From JAGMDK01 sp023128695 (GTDB lineage: Bacteria > Planctomycetota > Phycisphaerae > UBA1845 > Fen-1342): 8,202 nucleotides of DNA. Shown piece by piece: positions 1 through 5,859 of this stretch. The position numbers and the translations under genes were made by a program. The stretch is from the NCBI GenBank assembly GCA_030628805.1, contig DAOVQG010000213.1, forward strand, positions 1 through 8,202, written 5' to 3'. Below the pieces are notes generated by a model. That model saw only the letters and a list, made by a program, of their open reading frames with translations. It was not told the DNA's origin and made no database searches. Position 1 is the stretch's first letter. Every line of letters starts with the position of its first letter.

Positions 1-266
1 ACCCATGCTGCTAGCATCCAGCCACTCCTTTGACTCAACAACCGAAGCCTCCTTGCTTCGCGCTCTCCCCCCTTTTATCCAACCCGCGGCATCCAGCCAA
101 GGTCAGTCCGAGATGTGTAGAACAACAAGGGCTCACGCCCCGGGCTAACATCTTTCGTCCCTCCGGGACTGCTTTCACGCTAAACACGTGCGAAGTCCGC
201 AGCTCTCTGAGTATTCTCATCTCTTCTGTACTCCGATATCTGTATTATGTACTATGTACTTTGTAT
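1..266. other. Left-end region without a recognisable gene
   Basis: No reading frame here gives a protein I recognise; the open frames on both strands have low-complexity, Ser/Arg/Pro-rich translations typical of chance frames. The stretch holds a probable interspersed repeat (129-169) and the AT-rich lead-in to the heptamer array (from about 231). If the neighbouring fliP had a normal flagellar export cluster after it, fliQ, fliR or flhB would be expected here on the minus strand, but no trace of them is visible. Confidence 0.5.
129..169. repeat. Probable interspersed palindromic repeat
   Basis: Two small hairpins follow each other: gggc-tcac-gccc at 129-140 and gtccc-tcc-gggac at 157-169, linked by a short unstructured segment. 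The arrangement resembles GC-rich noncoding repeats I associate with planctomycete genomes. Only one copy is present in the window, so repeat status rests on style and recall. Confidence 0.35.
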
Positions 267-650
267 TCAGTAATCTCTATTCTGTATTCTATATTCTATA
301 TTCTGTATTCTATATTCTGTATTCCACGAAACGCTCGCCATCGGCGAGCCCGCCACCAGGTGCCAGCCGTCCGCCAGCACGAACAGCAGCAGCTTGAACG
401 GCAGCGAGATCAACACCGGCGTCAGCAGCACCAGGATTTGCAGGGAATTGCTGAGCGACTCCCGGCCGTCGGCTTTCGGGAGCCACTGGCTCATGTCGGG
501 CACGAAGATGGGGTCGTCACCGTGCCCGGACGCCGCGGCCGGCGCTGCCTCCGACTCGGTTTGCGCTACAGTTGGCACGACCCCGAGAGCGAACAGAAAC
601 AGCGCCGACAAGACTGCTGCCCGCGCCCATTTCCTGGTACCGCGTTTCAT
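267..650 (-). pseudogene. fliP: fliP remnant: flagellar export-gate protein with its centre deleted
   Basis: FliP is an inner-membrane subunit of the flagellar type III export gate. From the ATG at 650-648 the frame gives a signal peptide (residues 1-30, basic start, hydrophobic run, Val-Ala-Gln cleavage region), an acidic spacer, then SNSLQILVLLT (67-77), matching the FliP lead into its first mature membrane helix. The next residues, PVLISLPFKLLLFVLADGWH (78-97) and then LVAGS, match the extreme C-terminus of FliP (compare LPFKLMLFVLVDGWQLLVGS of E. coli, from memory). About 160 residues in between are missing, including the TSFTRI helix and the large periplasmic part. The splice is in frame. 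The normal stop near residue 107 is absent, and the frame runs into the heptamer array. It cannot be a working FliP. It follows the NtrC-type regulator on the same strand, about 170 bp downstream. An in-frame extension upstream to 803 passes through repeats and is not coding. Confidence 0.82.
278..325. repeat. Heptamer tandem repeat TATTCTR
   Basis: Six exact 7-bp units of TATTCTG or TATTCTA run from 278 to 319, in the order G, A, A, G, A, G at the last base, and a seventh unit is broken off as tattcc at 320-325. Degenerate relatives (tgtattatgt, actatgtact, ttgtattcag) extend upstream to about 231. The array is AT-rich in a GC-rich background. It abuts the 3' end of the fliP remnant and supplies about 20 extra C-terminal codons to it before a stop at 267-269. 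Confidence 0.85.
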
Positions 651-684
651 AAGTATCGCGACTAAGAAGCGATCGAAACGTGAA

Positions 685-726
685 GAGCCGCGGGCTTTAG
701 CCCGCGCGGACTGAAGTCCGCGGCTC
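685..726. repeat. Double-hairpin (cloverleaf-like) repeat
   Basis: Outer arms gagccgcgg and ccgcggctc enclose two inner hairpins: cgcgggct-tt-agcccgcg (689-706) and cggact-ga-agtccg (707-720). The whole unit can fold as a three-way junction on either strand. Its first 14 bases (682-695, gaagagccgcgggc) recur at 5796-5809 and, with one change, at 6734-6747, so it belongs to an interspersed family. It lies between the regulator gene and the fliP remnant. Confidence 0.75.
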
Positions 727-732
727 GTCGTT

Positions 733-760
733 CGGCCGGCACGGGGGCCGGCCGCTACAT
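733..760. repeat. 28-bp palindromic repeat, copy 1
   Basis: Stem cggccggc (733-740), loop acgggg, stem gccggccg (747-754), followed by the tail ctacat. All 28 bases are identical to 4797-4824, and 26 of 28 match the reverse complement of 5860-5887. Function unknown; a REP-like element is the simplest reading. Confidence 0.85.
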
Positions 761-767
761 TTCCACT

Positions 768-790
768 CGACCGGTACGGGGCCTGGTCGC
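768..790. repeat. Diverged relative of the 28-bp palindromic repeat
   Basis: Aligned to the core of 733-755 it matches at 18 of 23 positions. The third base of the left arm is A instead of G, and its partner in the right arm is T instead of C, so that base pair is kept. Another arm change leaves a G-U type pair, and one pair is lost. Confidence 0.55.
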
Positions 791-813
791 CACACCTGGT
801 CACTACAGGTGTG
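791..813 (-). terminator. Hairpin just past the regulator gene, possible terminator
   Basis: An 8-bp perfect stem (cacacctg at 791-798, caggtgtg at 806-813) with a 7-base loop lies 8 bases beyond the end of the response-regulator gene. There is no T-rich tract on either side, so it is not a standard intrinsic terminator; it may be a repeat or an mRNA 3'-end stabiliser. Confidence 0.3.
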
Positions 814-820
814 TTGGCTA

Positions 821-2221
821 TCAGACCATCACCGCACGCCGTCGCCGCTCTTCGTGGAAGGTGCCTTCCTCACGCCACTTCTTCAGCTTCAGACCCAGTG
901 TTCGCAGGCCGATGCCCAGCGCCCGGGCCGTCTTCTCGCGATGCCCGCCGAAACGCTCCAGCGTTTTCAGAATGAGAGCCCGCTCGGCGTCGTTGAGGAT
1001 TTGACCGTCGCGGTACCGAATGCCCTCGGCTGCCGCGCTAGCCACCTTGATCGGACCGCTAAGCAACGGCGAGACGGTGGTCGGCGTGACCTCCCGCCCG
1101 GCTTCCAGCACGCTGACCCGCTCGCATAGATTCTCCAACTCGCGCACGTTCCCCGGCCAGGCATACTCTTGCAACAGCCGCAACGCTTCATCACTAAATT
1201 TGGGCCGCTCCCGACCTTCACGCGCGGCGATGCGCCCAATGAAATGGTCCATCAGCAGTGGAATGTCCTCGCGTCGCTCGCGCAGCGGCGGGATCTCGAT
1301 CGGCAGCACGCTGAGGCGATAGAAGAGATCCTCCCGGAACCTGGCCTTGGCAGCCCACTCGCGGAGATTGCGATTTGTCGTCGCGATCACGCGCGCATCC
1401 ACCCGCCGGGTGATCGAGCTGCCCACGCGCTCGAATTCCCGCTCCTGAAGCACACGCAGCAGCTTGGCTTGCAGGGTCGGCGCGATCTCGGAAACCTCAT
1501 CCAGCAGGATCGTGCCGCCGTCCGCCAGCTCGAAGCGTCCTTTCCGCAGGCGGTCGGCGCCCGTGAACGCGCCCTTCTCATGCCCGAACAACTCGCTCTC
1601 CAGCAGGGTCGCGGAGAGGGCCGCACAGTTCACGCACAGCAGCGGCTGATCGGCCCGCGGGGAGGCCGCGTGAATCGCGCGGGCGATCAGCTCCTTGCCG
1701 GTGCCGCTTTCGCCGGTGATCAGGACCGTGGCCGAGCTCTGCGCCACCCGCTGCACTTTTTCGAGCACCGGCTGCATGGCCGGCGCCTGGCCGATCAGCT
1801 CGCGGTGTCGGTTCAGGTCTTCGATTTCTCGCCGCATGATCTCATTGTCACGCACCAGGTTCCGCTCTCGCAGGGCCCGTTCGATGACGATTTCGATTTC
1901 CTCGGCGTTGAACGGCTTCTGAATGTAGTCAAACGCCCCGAGCTTCATCGCCTCGACCGCGGTGGGAACCGAGGCGTGCGCCGTCATCAGCACGACCGGC
2001 ACGTCGAGGCCCAGCCGCCGCATCTCGCGCAGCACCCCCACGCCGTCCAGCCCGGGCATGCGCAGGTCGGTCAAGACGACGTCAAAGGACTGCTGCTTGA
2101 TCATCGTCAAGGCTTCCTGGGCATTCTCGTAGGCGAACACTTTGTGATCATTCGCGGTCAGGGCCGCCTCGAGCGATTCCCGCATCATCGCCTGGTCGTC
2201 AATCACACAAATTCGAGCCAT
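821..2221 (-). CDS. Sigma-54-dependent NtrC-family response regulator
   Basis: This activator takes a phosphoryl group from a histidine kinase and uses ATP hydrolysis to open sigma-54 promoters. Its 466 residues carry all three domains. The receiver (1-115) has the DD pair at 8-9, phospho-acceptor D52 in TDLRMPG, T80 and K102. The AAA+ domain (140-385) has Walker A GESGTGKE (169-176), the sigma-54 contact loop GAFTGA (216-221), Walker B GTILLDE (235-241) and the arginine-rich sensor region near 296-317. The C-terminal Fis-type helix-turn-helix (410-450) includes GGHREKTARALG. The ATG at 2221 follows an AAGGAGG ribosome binding site. It lies directly after a kinase remnant and flgN and before the fliP remnant, so a FlgR/FlbD-like role in flagellar gene control is likely, but this is inferred from context. 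The domain order equally fits AtoC- or ZraR-type regulators. All key residues are present, although its presumed partner kinase is destroyed. Confidence 0.96.
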   Translation of the reverse strand: MARICVIDDQAMMRESLEAALTANDHKVFAYENAQEALTMIKQQSFDVVLTDLRMPGLDGVGVLREMRRLGLDVPVVLMTAHASVPTAVEAMKLGAFDYIQKPFNAEEIEIVIERALRERNLVRDNEIMRREIEDLNRHRELIGQAPAMQPVLEKVQRVAQSSATVLITGESGTGKELIARAIHAASPRADQPLLCVNCAALSATLLESELFGHEKGAFTGADRLRKGRFELADGGTILLDEVSEIAPTLQAKLLRVLQEREFERVGSSITRRVDARVIATTNRNLREWAAKARFREDLFYRLSVLPIEIPPLRERREDIPLLMDHFIGRIAAREGRERPKFSDEALRLLQEYAWPGNVRELENLCERVSVLEAGREVTPTTVSPLLSGPIKVASAAAEGIRYRDGQILNDAERALILKTLERFGGHREKTARALGIGLRTLGLKLKKWREEGTFHEERRRRAVMV

Positions 2222-2225
2222 GGGT

Positions 2226-2232
2226 CCTCCTT
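2226..2232 (-). promoter_or_regulatory. Strong ribosome binding site of the response regulator
   Basis: The minus strand reads AAGGAGG four bases before the ATG at 2221. This is the best Shine-Dalgarno in the window together with that of proC, and it supports an intact, translated regulator even though the gene before it is broken. Confidence 0.8.
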
Positions 2233-2236
2233 GATC

Positions 2237-2342
2237 CTACGCCGCGCTGGGCTCTCGTGCGTCGGCCTCTGGCCCGTCCCGAGCAGTCACTGCTTCCGCA
2301 CGCGGTAGTGTTACAACGAACTCCGCTCCGCTTATCCATCAT
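2237..2342 (-). pseudogene. Histidine kinase remnant: start plus last ~30 codons only
   Basis: On the minus strand, ATG-ATG at 2342-2337 overlaps the flgN stop (ATGA), as expected of a translationally coupled next gene, but the frame from it soon turns into Arg/Ser/Cys-rich nonsense. From 2332 a different frame reads SGAEFVVTLPRAEAV and continues polar to a TAG stop at 2239-2237. GAEFVVTLPR has the form of the last strand of the HATPase_c domain of sensor kinases (G-x-x-F-x-V-x-L-P), followed by the usual short polar tail. It sits exactly where a kinase gene would be expected, between flgN and an NtrC-type regulator. A kinase of roughly 350-500 codons thus seems to have been deleted except for its ends. 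The C-terminal identity is fairly secure; assigning the ATGATG to the same gene is inference from position. Confidence 0.68.
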
Positions 2343-2755
2343 TTCACATGGTTCGCGGCCTGGCCGCCCGACGTGTCCGCGATCTCGGTCCCGATGGCCT
2401 GCTTTCGCGCGGAAAGCAGGGCACTGTCCTCCTGATCGCTGCGGAGTATCCGGCGCAGCAACCCGTTGATCTCGTGCAGGACCTCCGAGGACCGGCTGCG
2501 CTGCTCGTCCGGCAAGGCCGCGTACACCGCATCCCAATTTCGGCGATACGGGCCCAGTTCCTCATTCAGACGCGCCAGCGAAGCCACCAGGTCCTGGCGA
2601 TCGCGCAGGATATTGAGTAGCAACTCCGGACGATCGCCCGAGATCATCGAACGCTGCTTCTCACTCAGTTCATGCAGGCTGCGGTACAGATCGCGTTGCT
2701 GCGTGAGCAGATCGACCAATCGGGCTGGATCGAACTGAGTGGCCTGACCTTTCAT
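2339..2755 (-). CDS. flgN: FlgN-like flagellar export chaperone
   Basis: The FlgN family comprises small cytoplasmic helical proteins that hold the hook-filament junction proteins FlgK and FlgL for export. The 138-residue product is almost entirely predicted helix, rich in Leu, Arg, Glu and Gln. It shows the usual FlgN layout: a long first helix with RLVDLLTQQRDLYRSLHELS (12-31), then the characteristic stretch around MISGDRPELLLNILRDRQDL (37-56), where the family has a Leu-rich 'one count per batch' segment. A central GPYRRNW turn and a last helix, ending in a disordered tail from about 127, complete it. The length is typical. The ATG at 2755 is preceded by AGAGGAG at 2768-2762. Its stop overlaps a following ATG at 2342-2340. 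FlgN sequences diverge strongly, so the call rests on pattern plus flagellar neighbours; another short coiled-coil protein is possible. Confidence 0.78.
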   Translation of the reverse strand: MKGQATQFDPARLVDLLTQQRDLYRSLHELSEKQRSMISGDRPELLLNILRDRQDLVASLARLNEELGPYRRNWDAVYAALPDEQRSRSSEVLHEINGLLRRILRSDQEDSALLSARKQAIGTEIADTSGGQAANHVK

Positions 2756-2791
2756 ATCGGGCTCCTCTTCGTAATCTCCATCCCCCGGCCG

Positions 2792-2990
2792 TCACTGGGC
2801 GGCGGCAAACACGTTTTGAAACAGGTCCGAGGACGTCTGCCAGGAGGGCGTCATAATCAACCTGGGGCGGCGTTGGGATCAGATGGAACATGGCCACGCT
2901 ACCAAAGATGGTTGCGACCAACGCCACCGGTATTTCCCAGCGTCCAGCCAACAGTTTGGATGACGGCTTGGACGTCCCTTCTTTGCTCAT
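2792..2990 (-). pseudogene. Remnant of a membrane-anchored protein of unknown function
   Basis: From ATG 2990-2988 (weak AGG upstream) the frame reads a short polar start, then a single membrane helix about residues 18-36 (IPVALVATIFGSVAMFHLI), then PPQVDYDALLAD and a breakdown into Arg-rich sequence at about 2835, running on out of frame across the start of flgN. A second frame over 2836-2792 gives TSSDLFQNVFAAAQ and stops, a plausible natural C-terminus 36 bases before flgN. The simplest reading is one gene whose middle has been deleted, joining its N-terminal anchor to its tail with a frame change. I do not recognise the family; the anchor followed by 'DYDALLAD' suggests a periplasmic or TPR-like helical domain was lost. 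The alternative is a short intact protein of about 106 residues overlapping flgN by 86 bases. Confidence 0.5.
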
Positions 2991-3180
2991 CCTGAGTCCT
3001 ATGGTTGCATCCTGCCTGTTCCGCGACGGCGCAGACCGGCTCCGCCGTGGTAGCTATCCATATCGGATGGTTCCTGCGCGAAAGTGCATCAAAATTGCGC
3101 GGCCCGGCAGCACGGGAAGGCCCAGCCAACGTATCACATATAGCTGGAGCCCTTCTAGTGCCCCGTCAACGCTGATTTGA

Positions 3181-3255
3181 CGATGGGTGGCACGGCTGTG
3201 TCAGCCGTGTACAAGTCGCAGATATTCACGGCCGACACGGCCGTGCCACCCATCG
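3181..3255. repeat. 29-bp inverted repeat with 17-bp loop
   Basis: The arms 3181-3209 and 3227-3255 are complementary at 27 of 29 positions. The loop is 3210-3226. Each arm itself contains a smaller palindromic core (cacggctgtgtcagccgtg on the left, the GC-improved version on the right), which suggests two head-to-head copies of a smaller repeat rather than a single terminator. There is no T tract at the end. Confidence 0.85.
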
Positions 3256-3263
3256 TTAAGAAA

Positions 3264-3281
3264 CACTGCTCAAGAGCAGTG
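3264..3281. repeat. Short hairpin repeat cactgct-caag-agcagtg
   Basis: A perfect 7-bp stem with a 4-base loop, followed by ggcacacca. Seventeen bases of it (3268-3284) match 16 of 17 in reverse complement at 5815-5831, so it is an interspersed repeat. It is just 18 bases before the candidate -35 of the GGDEF gene. Confidence 0.65.
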
Positions 3282-3298
3282 GCACACCAGCACGTTTC

Positions 3299-3329
3299 TT
3301 GATGGCTGACGGAGCACTTGTGGTATAGT
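3299..3329 (+). promoter_or_regulatory. Candidate promoter of the diguanylate cyclase gene
   Basis: TGG-TATAGT (3321-3329) is an extended -10 with a good hexamer; TTGATG at 3299-3304 is a possible -35, but the spacer of 19 bases is long, so recognition may rest on the extended -10. Transcription would start near 3336, leaving a leader of about 48 bases. Confidence 0.45.
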
Positions 3330-3383
3330 GAAGACTAGCAGGATTCCGATAGTAGCACTTGGAAATTGAGATCTGGGCCCGGA

Positions 3384-4754
3384 ATGTCCGAGACGATTCC
3401 CGATGTTGTGCTGATTTCAGCCGACCCTCAGTTCTGTGAGGTCGTGGAGAGACACCGGCCGCGCACGGCCCGGCTCCGCTGCGCTGACTTAGAGGAATTG
3501 GCCGCCGAGGGGCCGGTTGCCGCCCGGCAAGTGTGGGTCGATCTGGACACGGCTTCCAATCCGCCGGTGCCGGAGGGGGGGCGTCGAGTGTATTTTTATT
3601 CTCGGCAGGAGTCGATTCCGGAAGGGCTCCCGGCCGGTCTATTTCTTCACAAGCCCTGTGCCGCCGTGGTTTTCGAGGTGCTTTGGGCTGATCTGGAGTT
3701 GAAGGCTGCCGGCGAGCTAGCGACCGTTGCTACCCGGGCGGGGCGGACACTGTCCGCCTGGCTGCTCGATTTCCAGGAACTCAAGCTCGGTGCCTTGTGC
3801 CGAATGCTTATTACCGGACTCGCCCCCCGCCTCGGCTATCGAAACGTCTCGTTGTACCTGCACGATTTCCGCCGCGGCGTGCTCACGCTGACCGAGACGA
3901 CGCACAGCCGACCCATCGAGCAGACGGTGCCGCTGGGAGCCGCGGGTCAGCACTTGATGGTGGCGGTGGCGCGGAGCGGCCGGTTTTTCCGCACGGACCA
4001 TGCCCCTGATGAACTCGCCGCCCGTGGGATTCCGCGGCCCGAGGATCGCTCTTACAATGACGACACTTGCCTCATCGCCCCGCTGTGCAGCGAGGGAGAG
4101 GTGTGGGGGGTGCTGAACTTCAGCGGGCGCACCCGCACCGCGTTGACCGAAGACGATCCCCCGCTGGATGAAATCTTCACTTTCCTTGGACGAGCCTTGC
4201 ACCAGGCCCGGGCCTATGACCAAGCCCGCACCGAGGCCCGGGTGGACAGCCTCACCGGGCTGTACAACCAGCGTTGGATGACGGAGTCGCTGGAGAAGGA
4301 AATACGCCGGGCCGAGCGCTTCGGCACCCCGCTCGCCGCCCTGATGATCGACCTGGACGGGCTCAAATCCATCAACGATCAGCAAGGTCACGCCGGCGGC
4401 GATTGCGTCCTGCGGCACGTGGCCGGCCGCATCACCCGGGTGTTGCGTCACTTCGACGGGGCGGCCCGGATGGGAGGGGATGAATTCGTCGTTATGCTGC
4501 CGGCCACGAATCTGAAGGGTGCCCGGCAGGTCGCCCGGCGAGTGCTCGCATCCATCCGTAAAGAAGCCGCCCGTTTCCGGGACGTGGAACTCCCCATGAC
4601 GGCCAGCATCGGCGCCACCGAGTGGCGTGTGGGTTGGAACGCGGCTCAACTGATAGAAGCGGCTGATCAAGCCATGTACGACGCCAAGCAGAATGGCCGA
4701 GATAAGCTAGCCACCCAAGTGAACTCTCGCTCCTCCCCATCCCCGAAGCCGTAA
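3384..4754 (+). CDS. Diguanylate cyclase: degenerate receiver, GAF and GGDEF domains
   Basis: It makes cyclic di-GMP from two GTP, a cytoplasmic signal that usually promotes surface attachment and suppresses motility. The 456 residues read in order as a receiver-like domain (about 5-110), a GAF sensor domain (about 130-280) and a GGDEF domain (about 285-445). The GGDEF part is canonical: D323 in the metal-binding MIDLDGLK, the signature GGDEF at 364-368, and the inhibitory site RHFD at 355-358 five residues before it, so product inhibition should work. The receiver lacks the acidic pair (SADPQF stands there) but keeps VDLD (52-55) in place of the phospho-Asp strand and the K90-P91 motif, so it may bind without being phosphorylated. 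The start at ATG 3384 is preferred to TTG 3366 because homology-like sequence begins there, although the ribosome site is poor. It is divergent from the flagellar block. Confidence 0.94.
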   Translation: MSETIPDVVLISADPQFCEVVERHRPRTARLRCADLEELAAEGPVAARQVWVDLDTASNPPVPEGGRRVYFYSRQESIPEGLPAGLFLHKPCAAVVFEVLWADLELKAAGELATVATRAGRTLSAWLLDFQELKLGALCRMLITGLAPRLGYRNVSLYLHDFRRGVLTLTETTHSRPIEQTVPLGAAGQHLMVAVARSGRFFRTDHAPDELAARGIPRPEDRSYNDDTCLIAPLCSEGEVWGVLNFSGRTRTALTEDDPPLDEIFTFLGRALHQARAYDQARTEARVDSLTGLYNQRWMTESLEKEIRRAERFGTPLAALMIDLDGLKSINDQQGHAGGDCVLRHVAGRITRVLRHFDGAARMGGDEFVVMLPATNLKGARQVARRVLASIRKEAARFRDVELPMTASIGATEWRVGWNAAQLIEAADQAMYDAKQNGRDKLATQVNSRSSPSPKP

Positions 4755-4760
4755 GCTGCA

Positions 4761-4786
4761 TCTAGAAACTAGAAACTGGAAACTAG
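4761..4786. repeat. Short heptamer array AAACTAG
   Basis: After tctag come three 7-bp units: aaactag (4766-4772), aaactgg (4773-4779), aaactag (4780-4786). The unit is the reverse complement of the TCTAGTY units at 5944-5976, so the two arrays flank proC in opposite orientations. Confidence 0.75.
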
Positions 4787-4796
4787 ACTTTGTTAC

Positions 4797-4824
4797 CGGC
4801 CGGCACGGGGGCCGGCCGCTACAT
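4797..4824. repeat. 28-bp palindromic repeat, copy 2
   Basis: Identical over all 28 bases to 733-760, stems 4797-4804 and 4811-4818. It lies between the GGDEF gene and proC and directly follows the heptamer array. Confidence 0.85.
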
Positions 4825-4835
4825 CTTTGTGTGGC

Positions 4836-4867
4836 ACCGGCTTCCAGCCGGTGGGATGGCCGCTACA
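4836..4867. repeat. Related hairpin with the same gccgctacat tail
   Basis: The hairpin accggct-tcc-agccggt spans 4836-4852, and 4858-4867 repeats the gccgctacat that ends the 28-bp repeats. It may be a variant member of the family sharing only the tail. Confidence 0.55.
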
Positions 4868-4936
4868 TTAGAGGCCCCTGCGCGCCGTCGTCTACCTTCC
4901 GCGGGGGGCCGGATGAGTTTATAAGCGGGGATTCAG

Positions 4937-4944
4937 AGAAGGAG
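4937..4944 (+). promoter_or_regulatory. Ribosome binding site that fixes the TTG start of proC
   Basis: AGAAGGAG ends six bases before TTG 4951. There is no ATG or GTG near it in frame, so the TTG is chosen as the start. Confidence 0.8.
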
Positions 4945-4950
4945 TTCGCT

Positions 4951-5769
4951 TTGAATACCCAATACGAAATCGGCGTGATCGGGGCGGGGAACGCGGCCGA
5001 AGGGATCGTTCACGGCATCCTGCGGAACAGCGTGCTGCTGGACGACCGCATCATCGCCTCCGACCCCGACGCCGAACGACGGCGAGTGTTCGAGGAACGC
5101 TTCCACATCGTCACGACCGACGATAACCACGAGTTGGTGAAGAAGAGCTACATTTTATTGCTGGCCGTCAAGCCGCAAATCTATCGCGCGGTGGTCGGCG
5201 AGTTCGCCAACGTGGTCCGCGAAGACCATCTGCTCGTGTCGATCATGGCGGGGGTCTCGACGGGGGCGCTGGAAGCGTGTTTTCCGCAGATCAAGGCCCG
5301 CGTGGTGCGCGTGATGCCGAACCTGGCGTCGCACGTGGGGGCCGGGATGGCGGGAGTCTGTCCCGGGCGGTACGCCAGCGAGGCCGACCTGCTGCGGGCC
5401 CAGCGCATCTTCGACGCCGGCGGAAAAAGCGTGCATATCGACGGGGAAGACCTGATGGATGCCGTCACCGCCGTCTCCGGCACCGGCCCGGCCTATTATT
5501 ACTTCTTCACGGAAGCGGTCATGGAGGCGGCCCGGCGGATCGGCCTCTCGCCCTGGCAGGCGAATCTGTTGGCCAAGCAGACCGCGTTGGGAGCAGCTCA
5601 AATGATGCTCGAATCGGGTGAGACGCCCGACCAACTGCGCGAGAAAGTCGCCTCGCCCGGCGGCACCACCGAAGCCGCCTTGGCTGCCATGCGGCAGAGC
5701 AGGATCTTTGAACACATCGTGGAAGCAGTAGAGGCGGCGTTCAACCGCAGCCGCGAACTGGGGGCTTAA
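4951..5769 (+). CDS. proC: Pyrroline-5-carboxylate reductase
   Basis: It reduces 1-pyrroline-5-carboxylate to L-proline with NAD(P)H, the last step of proline synthesis, in the cytoplasm. The 272 residues match the family's usual length. The N-terminal Rossmann fold has the dinucleotide loop GAGNAAEG (11-18), where most family members have GxGNMA. The family marks AVKPQ (72-76), MPN (122-124), SGTGPAY (176-182) and SPGGTTEAAL (235-244) follow; the last two belong to the substrate and dimer-interface helices. The frame is open back to GTG 4831, but that part is repeat sequence; the fold begins only a few residues after TTG 4951, which has a good ribosome site. It stands alone, with repeats on both sides, so it is probably transcribed by itself. 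Confidence 0.97.
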   Translation: MNTQYEIGVIGAGNAAEGIVHGILRNSVLLDDRIIASDPDAERRRVFEERFHIVTTDDNHELVKKSYILLLAVKPQIYRAVVGEFANVVREDHLLVSIMAGVSTGALEACFPQIKARVVRVMPNLASHVGAGMAGVCPGRYASEADLLRAQRIFDAGGKSVHIDGEDLMDAVTAVSGTGPAYYYFFTEAVMEAARRIGLSPWQANLLAKQTALGAAQMMLESGETPDQLREKVASPGGTTEAALAAMRQSRIFEHIVEAVEAAFNRSRELGA

Positions 5770-5795
5770 GTAACCGTGCGCGATTATGCGCCGCC

Positions 5796-5831
5796 GAAGA
5801 GCCGCGGGCGAGGGTGCCATTGCTCTTGAGC
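5796..5831. repeat. Mosaic of two truncated repeat families
   Basis: 5796-5809 (gaagagccgcgggc) equals the start of the double-hairpin repeat at 682-695. Then 5815-5831 (tgccattgctcttgagc) matches 16 of 17 bases of the reverse complement of 3268-3284. Both are cut short and joined by five bases. Confidence 0.6.
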
Positions 5832-5859
5832 TTGCTATTACCCACATTTTCTGAGTTGT

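Larger units (their letters stand above)
2996..3383. other. Divergent intergenic region between the flagellar block and the GGDEF gene
   Basis: This 390-base gap holds no credible gene. From 3000 to 3180 I see no structure beyond ordinary sequence and should expect the minus-strand operon promoter, but no convincing sigma-70, sigma-28 or sigma-54 site stands out. From 3181 it holds a long inverted repeat, a short hairpin and a candidate promoter, each listed separately. Confidence 0.5.

Noticed and set aside
651..803. In-frame N-terminal extension of the fliP remnant on the minus strand
   Set aside because: It runs through three palindromic repeats, and the signal peptide begins only at the ATG at 650.
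1169..2308. Long plus-strand open frame opposite the response regulator
   Set aside because: Its translation is His/Arg/Gln-rich without motifs; it is the antisense shadow of a certain gene in GC-rich DNA.
3060..3180. Sigma-28 or sigma-70 promoter for the flagellar block on the minus strand
   Set aside because: CCGATATG near 3070 lacks a -35 match at the right distance, and TTGACG at 3164-3169 is 21 bases from TATATG at 3137-3142, too far for a standard promoter.
3717..4670. Long minus-strand open frame opposite the GGDEF gene
   Set aside because: Antisense shadow with no recognisable domain; the plus strand has full GGDEF signatures.
4831..4950. In-frame upstream extension of proC from GTG 4831
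   Set aside because: It lies in repeat sequence, adds 40 residues absent from the family, and TTG 4951 has a good ribosome site.
5155..5847. Minus-strand open frame opposite proC
   Set aside because: Low-complexity His/Arg/Gly translation, antisense to proC.
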